17,844 bases of DNA from Pseudomonadota bacterium (GTDB lineage: Bacteria; Pseudomonadota; Alphaproteobacteria; Acetobacterales; Acetobacteraceae): positions 1 through 17,844 of the forward strand of contig JAKCCP010000392.1 in assembly GCA_021841985.1 (NCBI GenBank), given 5' to 3'. The translations under genes and the position numbers were made by a program. Below, piece after piece: positions 1 through 8,087 of the stretch. Within the stretch, counting starts at the first letter, position 1, and each line of letters opens with the position of its first letter. Under the pieces are notes generated by a model that made no database searches, was not told the DNA's origin, and saw only the letters and a program-made list of their open reading frames with translations.

Positions 1-832
1 GATCGCGCGGCGGAAACCCTTCCAGAATGGCGGCGAGACGGGCGCGCGAGCAGCGGCAGCCGAAGGCGAGCGGGCGGGGCTGGCCGAAGGCGATGCCGAC
101 GCTGTGGAACAGGCGATGGAGCAGGGTCTCGGGGGCGAGAAGATCGTCGAGCAGTTCGGCGTCGGTCAGCGTCGCGGCGAGCAGGGTCGCGGTGCGCCAG
201 CCCTCCTCGGCGGCTTCGGTCTCGGCGCCCGGCGGGTCGGCGATGCGTTCCAAAATCAGCCCGCCGGCGCGCCAGCCGGAAGCGGTCTCGACGCAGGCGA
301 GATGGAGGGAGGCGGCGAGCTGGGCGCTGGTCGCGTAGTAATGCCGCGCCATGTCCGCCAGCGTCTCGCCGCTGGTCGCGACGATGCCCTGATGGCGCTC
401 GCGGTCGGCGCCCTGGTCGATGGTGAAGGCGATATGCCCGTCGCCGAGCAAGGCGCGGGCTTCGCTTGCGGCGCCGGTGAGCGGCGGCGCGCCCTCGGCG
501 AGGGCGGCGTAGACGCGGAGCGCGCCGGCCTCGGTGCAATCGGCGACCAGGGTGCGGAGCGGCCCGTCGCCGCGGGCGTGGAGGCTGAAGGAGCCGCGGA
601 ATTTCAGCCCCCCGGCGAGACAGGCGACGAGAGCCAGCGCCTCGCCGGCGAGGCGCGCGACGGGGCTGGGATGGGCGTGGCGGGCGAGCAGCGCCTCGGC
701 CAGGGAACCGAGCCGCACCAGCCGCCCGCGCACCGGGGCGTCGACGAGATGAAACGGGATGACCCCGCGCGGCACGACGAGGTCGGGCACGTCCGGGCGC
801 TCGCTATCCAGGAAAGCCGGGATTTCGCTCAT
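1..832 (-). CDS. hslO: 33 kDa redox-regulated chaperone Hsp33, 3'-truncated by window edge
   Basis: Hsp33 is a cytoplasmic holdase chaperone switched on by oxidation of a C-terminal zinc centre. I translated the minus strand by hand from the ATG at 832-830: it begins MSEIPAFLDSERPDVPDLVV and stays open for 277 codons to the left edge. Family signs are the GGLKFRGSFSLHARGDGPL stretch (about residues 74-92), typical of the Hsp33 fold, and FGCRCSRARLAAILEGFP near the end. The latter holds the first CxC pair of the CxC...CxxC zinc site; the second pair lies outside the window. Full-length proteins are about 290-320 residues, so only a short C-terminal part is missing. No clear Shine-Dalgarno precedes the ATG. 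The neighbour upstream on the same strand is cysI, 91 bases away, so co-transcription with the sulfur genes is possible but unproven. Identification is confident. Confidence 0.93.
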   Translation of the reverse strand, partial: MSEIPAFLDSERPDVPDLVVPRGVIPFHLVDAPVRGRLVRLGSLAEALLARHAHPSPVARLAGEALALVACLAGGLKFRGSFSLHARGDGPLRTLVADCTEAGALRVYAALAEGAPPLTGAASEARALLGDGHIAFTIDQGADRERHQGIVATSGETLADMARHYYATSAQLAASLHLACVETASGWRAGGLILERIADPPGAETEAAEEGWRTATLLAATLTDAELLDDLLAPETLLHRLFHSVGIAFGQPRPLAFGCRCSRARLAAILEGFPPRD

Positions 833-915
833 GCCGGCAGGATAGGCGCTCCCGTCCCCGAGCGCGAGGGTGTGATTCCCTTTGATCTCCCCTGGTTGAC
901 TGACCCCCCTTGGGC

Positions 916-937
916 CGGCCGCCTCAAGCGGCGGCCG
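916..937 (-). terminator. GC-rich hairpin spanning the cysI stop codon
   Basis: Perfect 8-bp arms CGGCCGCC (916-923) and GGCGGCCG (930-937) flank a 6-base loop that contains the cysI stop codon. No T-run follows on the minus strand, so this may be a Rho-assisted or mRNA-end-stabilising structure rather than an intrinsic terminator. It could also be chance in GC-rich DNA. Confidence 0.3.
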
Positions 938-2627
938 CGTCGCGCGCCGGGGCGGTGAGCTGGCGGAGGGCCTCGGCGCCGAGCCGGGCGCAGAAATCGC
1001 CGAACCCCTCCCCTCTCCTGCCCCCGGCGGCGAAGGCCGCGAAGAGCGGGGCGAGGGTGGCCGCGAGATCGGCTTCGGCAATCTTGTCATGGAGCTTGAA
1101 GGAGAGCCGGGTTCCGGCGAAATCGCCGCCGACATAGAGCGCGTAATGCCCCGGCATCCGCCCGACGATGCCGATATCCCCGGCATAGGTTCGCGCGCAG
1201 CCATTCGGGCAGCCGGTGACGCGGAGGCTGATCCGCTCATCGGCGAGACCGAGCTGCGCAAGCTCGGCCTCGATCGCGGCGACCATCGGCGCATGCACCC
1301 GCTCGGCCTCGGCCAGAGCGAGGCCGCAGGTGGGCAGCGCCGGGCAGGCGAGCGACCAGCGGGCGAGCGGGGTCAGATCCTCGGCCAGCGCCACGCCATG
1401 ATCGCGGAGCAGCGCCTCGACGGCGCCGCGATCCTCGGGCGCGAGGTTGGAGAGCAGAATATCCTGCTGGCCGGTCAGCACCGGATCGGCGCCGAAACGG
1501 GCGACGATGGCGCGGAGCGCGGTGCGGAGCCGCCACTCGCCGCGATCCTCGATCCTTCCTGCCGGCACCGGCACGCCGAGCCAGAATTTTCCATCGCCTT
1601 GCGCGTGCCAGCCGAGGATTTCCGGCATCTGGAGCGGCGGCAGCGGCCGGGCGGGCGCGAGAGGGGCGCCGAAATACCCCTCCAGCGCCGTTTTCGCCCA
1701 GTCCAGCCCCTGATCATCGAGCAGATATTTCAGTCTCGCGCGTCGGCGGTCGCCGCGGTTGCCCCAGTCGCGCTGCAAGGCGATCACCGCCTCGGCGCCG
1801 CGCAGGAGATCATCGGGGCCGACGAAGACCAGCGGGGTTGCCAGGCGCGGGTAGGTCGCCGGCTTGTTATGCGTCATGCCGAGCCCGCCGCCGAGCGCGA
1901 AATCATAGCCGACCAATCGCTCGCCCTCGAACAGCGCGATGATGCCGAGATCGTTGGTGAGCACGTCGATGGTGTTGTCCGAGGGGGCTGCGATGCCGAT
2001 CTTGAATTTGCGCGGCAGATAGGTCGGGCCGAACAGCGGCTCCGGCTCGGCGCCGAGCGCGGTTTGCGCCGCCTCGTCGAGGAAGAGTTCGTGATAGGCG
2101 CGGCTGGCCGGCAACAGCGCGCTCGAGAGCATCGCGGCATCGGCGCGGATGCGCGCATGCACCGCGTCACGCCGCGGCGCCGGCGTCGCGGTGACATTGC
2201 GCACGACATCGCCGCAGGCCGATTGGGTGGTGAGGAGGGCGTGGTTGATGGCGGCGATGGTGCCCTTGAGATCCTGCTTGATGACGCCGTGGAACTGCAC
2301 CCCCTCGCGGGTGGTGATGCGGAGTGTCGCATTGCCGTAGCGGTCGGCGAGGGCGTCGAGGGCGAGATATTGCGCCGCCGTCAAGACCCCGCCCGGCATG
2401 CGCACGCGGACCATGAAGGAGAAATCCTTGGCCTCGCCGCGCTGCTTGCGCTCGGTCGCCGTGTCGCGGTCGTGCTGTTCGTAGGTGCCATGGAATTTCA
2501 GCAGGTTATAGGCGTCCTCGCTGACCTCGCGGCCGGGGCCGGCGAGTTCGGGGGCGAGATCGCCGCGCAGGCCGCGGCTCGCTTCCTTCAGACGTTCGAC
2601 GCCGCTCGGCGGGGCGGTAAGGGGCAT
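924..2627 (-). CDS. cysI: Assimilatory sulfite reductase hemoprotein (beta) subunit CysI
   Basis: The enzyme reduces sulfite to sulfide by six electrons, feeding cysteine synthesis. The protein (567 aa from this start) aligns by eye with E. coli CysI over its whole length. The [4Fe-4S]-siroheme cysteines are C428 and C434 (CPALPTC) and C473 and C477 (GCPNGC), with the E. coli spacing. Siroheme-contact basic residues are visible in TTREGVQFHG, VVRNVTATP and YLPRKFKIG. I chose the ATG at 2627-2625 because GGAG lies 6 bases upstream; an ATG four codons earlier (2639) overlaps that GGAG. The frame stays open to a TTG at 2741, but that codon has no Shine-Dalgarno and lies in the AT-rich promoter region. 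No cysJ flavoprotein lies nearby, so the electron donor is encoded elsewhere or differs. It is separated from the upstream peroxiredoxin gene by a terminator and probably has its own promoter. A ferredoxin-dependent nitrite/sulfite reductase is the alternative but less likely. Confidence 0.93.
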   Translation of the reverse strand: MPLTAPPSGVERLKEASRGLRGDLAPELAGPGREVSEDAYNLLKFHGTYEQHDRDTATERKQRGEAKDFSFMVRVRMPGGVLTAAQYLALDALADRYGNATLRITTREGVQFHGVIKQDLKGTIAAINHALLTTQSACGDVVRNVTATPAPRRDAVHARIRADAAMLSSALLPASRAYHELFLDEAAQTALGAEPEPLFGPTYLPRKFKIGIAAPSDNTIDVLTNDLGIIALFEGERLVGYDFALGGGLGMTHNKPATYPRLATPLVFVGPDDLLRGAEAVIALQRDWGNRGDRRRARLKYLLDDQGLDWAKTALEGYFGAPLAPARPLPPLQMPEILGWHAQGDGKFWLGVPVPAGRIEDRGEWRLRTALRAIVARFGADPVLTGQQDILLSNLAPEDRGAVEALLRDHGVALAEDLTPLARWSLACPALPTCGLALAEAERVHAPMVAAIEAELAQLGLADERISLRVTGCPNGCARTYAGDIGIVGRMPGHYALYVGGDFAGTRLSFKLHDKIAEADLAATLAPLFAAFAAGGRRGEGFGDFCARLGAEALRQLTAPARDAAAA

Positions 2628-2636
2628 GCGCGACTC

Positions 2637-2681
2637 CATCGCTGAGAATCCGGCGGCTGAGAATCCGGGCGCTGATAGTCC
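2637..2681. repeat. Three 15-bp tandem units in the cysI leader
   Basis: Plus-strand units CATCGCTGAGAATCC, GGCGGCTGAGAATCC and GGGCGCTGATAGTCC follow each other without gaps. They lie just upstream of the chosen cysI start. A 15-bp period keeps the open frame upstream of cysI intact (it would read GLSAP GFSAA GFSAM), which may be coincidence. The core resembles the 14-bp repeat at 16605-16646. Confidence 0.75.
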
Positions 2682-2727
2682 GGACGGAGTCGTTGATAGC
2701 GATGAATTACAATTTTTAAAAGGAGAA

Positions 2728-2748
2728 ATTTTATTGCACAAATAAAAT
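2728..2748. promoter_or_regulatory. AT-rich inverted repeat, candidate cysI operator/promoter element
   Basis: Perfect 8-bp arms ATTTTATT (2728-2735) and AATAAAAT (2741-2748) are separated by GCACA, in otherwise GC-rich DNA 100 bases upstream of the cysI start. It overlaps the T-tail of the preceding terminator, so part of its AT-richness is explained by that. The TTTTAAAAATTG stretch just downstream on the minus strand (about 2709-2720) could serve as a -10 region. A role as a regulator site is inference. Confidence 0.35.
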
Positions 2749-2774
2749 GCCGGGTGGGAGCCCTCCCACCCGGC
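2740..2774 (-). terminator. Rho-independent terminator after the peroxiredoxin gene
   Basis: Perfect complementary 12-base arms GCCGGGTGGGAG (2749-2760) and CTCCCACCCGGC (2763-2774) form a strong hairpin; in practice about 10-11 bp with a 4-6 base loop. On the minus strand it is followed by ATTTTATTT. It lies 19 bases past the peroxiredoxin stop and should isolate that gene from cysI. Confidence 0.88.
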
Positions 2775-2793
2775 GCCGGCTGCCGCCCTGCCC

Positions 2794-3429
2794 TTATTCC
2801 TTGGGCAGCTCGACGATGCGGAGATAGGGTTTTAGGGTCTTCCAGCCCTGCGGGAAACGCTGCTTCGCGTCCTCGTCGGAGAGACTCGGGACGATGATCA
2901 CCGGCTCGCCTTGCTTCCAGTTCACCGGGGTTGCGACCTTGTGGCGGTCGGTGAGCTGGAGACTGTCGATGGCGCGGAGAATTTCCTGAAAATTCCGCCC
3001 GGTGGAGGGCGGATAGATCAGGATCAGGCGGATCTTCCTGGCCGGATCGATGACGAAGACCGAGCGCACGGTCACCAGCGGGTCGGCGGCCGGATGCACC
3101 ATGCCGTAGAGGTCGGAGACCTTGCGGTCGGCATCGGCGAGCATCGGGAAATTGAGCGCCTGGCCCTGGGTCTCCTCGATATCCTTCTCCCAGCCTTTAT
3201 GCGAGCTTGCCGGATCGACGGACAGCCCGATCGGCTTCACGCGGCGCTTGTCCCATTCCGGCTTGAGGCGCGCCACCTCGGCGAGTTCGGTGGTGCAGAC
3301 CGGGGTGTAGTCCTTCGGGTGGCTGAACAGGATGCCCCAGGAATCGCCGAGCCATTCATGGAAGCGGAGGCGGCCTTCGGTGCTGTCCTGCTCGAAATCG
3401 GGGGCGATCTGGCCGAGTTGCAAGCTCAT
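2794..3429 (-). CDS. 1-Cys peroxiredoxin (Prx6 family)
   Basis: A thiol peroxidase reducing hydrogen peroxide and organic hydroperoxides in the cytoplasm. The 211-residue protein starts MSLQLGQIAPDFEQDSTEG and carries the peroxidatic Cys45 in HPKDYTPVCTTEL, the classic Prx6 motif. There is no second cysteine anywhere, so it is a true 1-Cys enzyme that needs an external thiol reductant. The C-terminal extension (about residues 160-211, RHKVATPVNWKQGEPVIIVP onward) is the Prx6 dimer domain, and the length matches the family. AAAGGA sits 7 bases before the ATG. It lies downstream of the rrf2 gene on the same strand with a 78-base gap holding a large AT-rich palindrome, the likely promoter/operator. 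A strong terminator follows. Linkage to cysteine-synthesis genes fits dependence on low-molecular-weight thiols, but that link is inference. Confidence 0.95.
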   Translation of the reverse strand: MSLQLGQIAPDFEQDSTEGRLRFHEWLGDSWGILFSHPKDYTPVCTTELAEVARLKPEWDKRRVKPIGLSVDPASSHKGWEKDIEETQGQALNFPMLADADRKVSDLYGMVHPAADPLVTVRSVFVIDPARKIRLILIYPPSTGRNFQEILRAIDSLQLTDRHKVATPVNWKQGEPVIIVPSLSDEDAKQRFPQGWKTLKPYLRIVELPKE

Positions 3430-3461
3430 GGCGGTGTCCTTTGCGTGGCTGCGAATAATCG

Positions 3462-3502
3462 ACGTTTTTTGATGTATATACGAATATACACGAAAAAAAC
3501 GT
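3462..3502. promoter_or_regulatory. Nested AT-rich palindrome upstream of the peroxiredoxin gene
   Basis: The inner palindrome TGTATAT-ACGA-ATATACA (3473-3490) is enclosed by outer arms ACGTTTTTT (3462-3470) and AAAAAACGT (3494-3502), with spacers of 2 and 3 bases. It fills most of the gap between the rrf2 stop and the peroxiredoxin start. On the minus strand it contains -10-like hexamers (TATATT at 3488-3483, TATACA at 3478-3473), but I found no convincing -35 partner. The symmetry suggests a dimeric regulator site, and the adjacent Rrf2 protein is the obvious candidate. It is not a normal intrinsic terminator: the T-run precedes the stem and the stem is AT-rich. Confidence 0.6.
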
Positions 3503-3507
3503 TATTC

Positions 3508-3954
3508 CTAGATCACGAAGCTGATCGGCTCCGGCGCCGGGCGTCTGAGGCCGGCGGCGGCGGCGCGGCGGAGCAGGTCGTCGAGCGAGATGGCCGTGAG
3601 GCGCCCGGCCAGCACCGCCTCCATCTCCGCCCAGAGCGGCGCGACGACGGCGCTGGTCAGCGCGCCATTGGCCTCCTCCGCCTCCGCCTGCTCCTCATGC
3701 GCGGCGGCGAGAATTTCCGCGAGCGAGATATCGCGCGGCGAACGGCCGAGGCGATAGCCGCCGCGCGGGCCGCGCACACTCAAAAGCAGGCCGGCGCGCG
3801 ACAGCGCCTGCAACAGCGGCTCCATCCCGCGCCGGGCGAGGCCGAGCCGCTCGGCGATGTCGGCGGCGCTGACCGCGACGCTCCAGCCGCCGTGAAAGGC
3901 GATATCGAGCATCACCGTCACCGCCAGCATGCCGCGATCATGGCGGAGCAGCAT
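3508..3954 (-). CDS. Rrf2-family winged-helix regulator, cysteine-free, with C-terminal Ile
   Basis: A DNA-binding repressor-type protein of 148 aa from the chosen start. The winged helix spans residues 1-80: the family N-terminus LRHDRGMLAVTVMLDIAFH, the helix-turn-helix around VSAADIAERLGLARRGMEPL, and the wing SVRGPRGGYRLGRSPRDISL, the most diagnostic Rrf2 signature. I chose the ATG at 3954-3952 because AAGGAGG (3959-3965) lies 4 bases upstream; an ATG at 3981 would place that Shine-Dalgarno inside the gene. From this start there is no cysteine, so it cannot ligate an Fe-S cluster with the usual three Cys of IscR, NsrR or RirA. It ends in a proline-rich tail RRPAPEPISFVI with a terminal isoleucine. 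It is divergent from cysK across 65 bases and upstream of the peroxiredoxin gene. A CymR-like cysteine-supply regulator acting with CysK is my inference; targets are not proven. Confidence 0.9.
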   Translation of the reverse strand: MLLRHDRGMLAVTVMLDIAFHGGWSVAVSAADIAERLGLARRGMEPLLQALSRAGLLLSVRGPRGGYRLGRSPRDISLAEILAAAHEEQAEAEEANGALTSAVVAPLWAEMEAVLAGRLTAISLDDLLRRAAAAGLRRPAPEPISFVI

Positions 3955-3983
3955 CACGCCTCCTTCGTCCCGACATTTCACCG

Positions 3984-4012
3984 TTGTTTAGCGTATATTT
4001 GGCCGATATAGT
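3984..4012 (+). promoter_or_regulatory. Candidate cysK promoter implying a leaderless transcript
   Basis: TTGTTT (3984-3989), a 17-base spacer and TATAGT (4007-4012) make a plausible sigma-70 promoter with a 5/6 match at -10. A start 7-8 bases later would fall at about 4019-4020, the A of the cysK ATG. The spacer holds GTATATTTGGCCGATATA, an imperfect inverted repeat that could be an operator shared with the divergent rrf2 promoter. Confidence 0.45.
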
Positions 4013-4019
4013 GGCGGGC

Positions 4020-5009
4020 ATGGAAAAAGCAAACCCCACCCCCCTCACCCTGCCGCGCCCGCCGGCGCGCGGGCGGATCTATGACAGCATCCTCGAGACC
4101 GTCGGCGCGACGCCGCTGGTGCGGCTGCCGCGTCTCGCGGCGGCGGAAAAAATCACCGCCGATCTCGCGTTGAAACTCGAATTCTTCAACCCGCTGGGCT
4201 CGGTCAAGGACCGCATCGGCCTCGCGATGATCGAGCAGGCGGAGGCGGACGGGCTGATCACGCCCGGGCGCAGCGTGTTGGTCGAACCGAGTTCGGGCAA
4301 TACCGGCATCGGGCTCGCCTTCGTCGCCGTCGCCAAGGGCTACCGGTTGATCGTCACCATGCCCGAGGGGGCGTCGATCGAGCGGCGCAAGATGCTGCGG
4401 CTGATGGGGGTCGAGCTGGAACTGACGCCGGCGGCGAAGGGGATGCGCGGCGCCATCGCCCGGGCCGAGGACATCCTCGCCGCGACGCCGCATGCCTGGA
4501 TGCCGCGCCAGTTCGACAATCCCGCCAATCCGGCGATCCATGCCGCCAGCACCGCCGAGGAAATCTGGGCCGACAGCGCCGGAGGCGTCGATATCGTCAT
4601 CGGCGGCGCCGGCACCGGCGGCACCATGACCGGGATCGCGCGGGCGCTGAAGCCAAGGAAGCCGGGGCTCCGCTGCCTCGTCGTCGAGCCGGCGGAGAGC
4701 GCGGTGCTCTCGGGGGACGAGCCGGGGCCGCACGGCATCCAGGGCATCGGCCCCGGGTTCAAGCCGAGCATCCTCGATATGTCGCTGATGGACGGCATTT
4801 TGCGCGTCACCGAGCGCGAGGCGATCGCCATGGCCCGCCGCGCCGCCGCGACCGATGGCATCCCGCTCGGCATCTCCTCCGGCGCCGCGCTCCACGCCGC
4901 GATCGAGACCGCGCGCGAGGCGGCGAATGCCGGCAAGCTGATCGTCGCCATCGCGCCCTCCTTCGCCGAGCGCTATTTCTCGACCCCGCTTTTCGCCGGA
5001 CTCGGCTGA
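4020..5009 (+). CDS. cysK: Cysteine synthase A (O-acetylserine sulfhydrylase)
   Basis: A PLP enzyme that converts O-acetylserine and sulfide to cysteine. The 329-residue protein shows the family landmarks in order: SILETVGATPLVRLPRL, the PLP lysine in NPLGSVKDRIGL, the substrate loop PSSGNTGIGLA, the MPEGASIERRKMLRLMG segment, the phosphate-binding GGAGTGGTMTGIARALK, and GISSGAALHAA near the end, closing with AERYFSTPLF. The ATG at 4020 is chosen as the first ATG. The open frame begins at a TTG at 3984, inside the probable promoter. No Shine-Dalgarno precedes the ATG, and the -10 placement suggests a leaderless mRNA. cynS follows 17 bases downstream and is probably co-transcribed. The divergent neighbour is an Rrf2 regulator. 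A cysteine synthase B or cystathionine beta-synthase assignment is less likely given CysK-like motifs and no CBS domains. Confidence 0.94.
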   Translation: MEKANPTPLTLPRPPARGRIYDSILETVGATPLVRLPRLAAAEKITADLALKLEFFNPLGSVKDRIGLAMIEQAEADGLITPGRSVLVEPSSGNTGIGLAFVAVAKGYRLIVTMPEGASIERRKMLRLMGVELELTPAAKGMRGAIARAEDILAATPHAWMPRQFDNPANPAIHAASTAEEIWADSAGGVDIVIGGAGTGGTMTGIARALKPRKPGLRCLVVEPAESAVLSGDEPGPHGIQGIGPGFKPSILDMSLMDGILRVTEREAIAMARRAAATDGIPLGISSGAALHAAIETAREAANAGKLIVAIAPSFAERYFSTPLFAGLG

Positions 5010-5026
5010 AGGGCGGCGGGTTCGCC

Positions 5027-5476
5027 ATGAACGACGCCAAAACCGCGCTCGGGCAGAAAATTCTCCGCATCAAGCGGGACAAGGGGCTGAGCTGGGCGGA
5101 GATCGCAACCCGCCTCGGCCACGCGCCGGCCTTCGTCTGCGCCGCCTGTCTCGGCCAGATGTCGATGACCGAGGACACGGCGCACAAGGCCGCCGCTCTC
5201 TTCGGGCTGGACGCGGAGGAAACCGCGCTCCTGACCGAGATCCCCTATCGTGGGTCACTGCCGACGGCGGTGCCGACCGACCCGCTGATCTATCGTTTTT
5301 ACGAGCTGATTCAGGTCTATGGCACGACCTGGAAGGAACTGATCGGCGAGGAATTCGGCGACGGCATCATGAGCGCGATCGATTTCGACATGACGCTCGA
5401 ACGCCAGCCCGACCAGAAAGGCGATCGCGTCAAGCTCACCCTGAGCGGGAAGTTTTTGCCTTATAAGCGCTACTGA
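5027..5476 (+). CDS. cynS: Cyanate hydratase (cyanase)
   Basis: Decomposes cyanate with bicarbonate to ammonia and CO2 via carbamate, as a decamer in the cytoplasm. The 149-residue length is close to E. coli CynS (156). The N-terminal half is a helical HTH-like fold (residues 1-75). The C-terminal half has the catalytic triad R90, E93 and S116 in PTDPLIYRFYELIQVYG and FGDGIMSAIDF, spaced 3 and 23 residues apart exactly as R96, E99 and S122 of E. coli. It starts 17 bases after the cysK stop, with a GGGCGGCGGG stretch before the ATG, so an operon with cysK is likely. It converges with the GNAT gene, 6 bases apart. No cynT carbonic anhydrase, cynR or cyanate transporter is nearby. Cyanate could come from carbamoyl phosphate breakdown or from thiocyanate; the pairing with cysK is noteworthy. 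Confidence 0.96.
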   Translation: MNDAKTALGQKILRIKRDKGLSWAEIATRLGHAPAFVCAACLGQMSMTEDTAHKAAALFGLDAEETALLTEIPYRGSLPTAVPTDPLIYRFYELIQVYGTTWKELIGEEFGDGIMSAIDFDMTLERQPDQKGDRVKLTLSGKFLPYKRY

Positions 5477-5482
5477 ACGGGC

Positions 5483-6040
5483 TCAGCCTCGCAGCCGCGC
5501 CGGGATTTTCATGCCCAGGCGCCGCGGCACGTCCCAGACCTCGTCGATCTCACGATAGACGGAAAAACCGGCGGCGAGATAGCCGGGCAGCGCCCGCGGA
5601 TGGTCGGCGGTGCAGGTGTTGAGGGTCATCGTCCGCGCCCGGTGGCGCCAGACCAGATCGATCGCGCTCCGCAAAAACGGGCCGCCGAAACCACGGCCGA
5701 TGAAGCGCGGCATGAGGCCGAAATAGCTGAGATTGACCACCGGCCAGGGCCGCGCGTCGAGTTCGAAGAACCCGCCCGGCTCGCCCCCGGCATAGAGCAC
5801 ATGAACGCTGATGCCGGGGGTGCGCAGATAATCCGCCAACTCGTCATCCGGCGTCACCCGGCGCAGCCACCAGAGATAATCGGCGCCGACCGTGTCATAG
5901 AGAAAGCGGTAATAGGGGACGCTCGGCGCCGCCAGCGTCACCACCTGGGCGGATTCGGGCAGCGGCGGCGGCGGGCCGGCCGGCGCCTGATCGAGGCGGA
6001 GGAACGCGACCCGCACCGATACCCGTGTCACCGGCTCCAT
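5483..6040 (-). CDS. GNAT-family N-acetyltransferase
   Basis: A 185-residue acetyl-CoA-dependent acyltransferase of unknown substrate. The GNAT core is visible: strand 4 in WPVVNLSYFGLMPRF followed by the pyrophosphate-binding motif A IGRGFGGPFLRSAIDLVW (about residues 114-131, R/Q-x-x-G-x-G/A type). A late TLNTCTADHPRALPGYLAAGF segment corresponds to motif B, with the ALPGYLAAGF helix-turn typical of the family. The N-terminus has a proline-rich stretch (residues 20-28). The ATG at 6040 has no strong Shine-Dalgarno. It follows rpoD by 31 bases on the same strand, so it may be transcribed with it. There is no RimI-type signature to suggest ribosomal protein acetylation. The family call is firm, the substrate unknown. 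Confidence 0.88.
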   Translation of the reverse strand: MEPVTRVSVRVAFLRLDQAPAGPPPPLPESAQVVTLAAPSVPYYRFLYDTVGADYLWWLRRVTPDDELADYLRTPGISVHVLYAGGEPGGFFELDARPWPVVNLSYFGLMPRFIGRGFGGPFLRSAIDLVWRHRARTMTLNTCTADHPRALPGYLAAGFSVYREIDEVWDVPRRLGMKIPARLRG

Positions 6041-6071
6041 CGGCCGTGCCCCGTCGCCCGCGCGGCGCCGC

Positions 6072-8024
<1,953 letters not shown>

Positions 8025-8087
8025 CAGATCAAGCACTCCCCGCAACGCGGCCCGGGGGGACAAACCCCGCGCGGCCGGCGTGATATC

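Noticed and set aside
104..958. 284-codon plus-strand frame at the left end
   Set aside because: The minus strand here encodes Hsp33, which only misses being a closed frame because the window cuts it; the plus frame has no recognisable content.
1089..2645. 518-codon plus-strand frame opposite cysI
   Set aside because: It is antisense to a certain sulfite reductase gene with intact catalytic cysteines; no domain is visible.
2628..2741. N-terminal extension of CysI from the TTG at 2741
   Set aside because: The TTG has no Shine-Dalgarno and lies in the AT-rich promoter/terminator-tail region. CysI homology begins after the ATG at 2627, which has GGAG at good spacing.
3462..3502. Intrinsic terminator for rrf2
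   Set aside because: The stem is AT-rich and the T-run lies on the wrong (5') side of the stem for minus-strand transcription, so an operator reading fits better.
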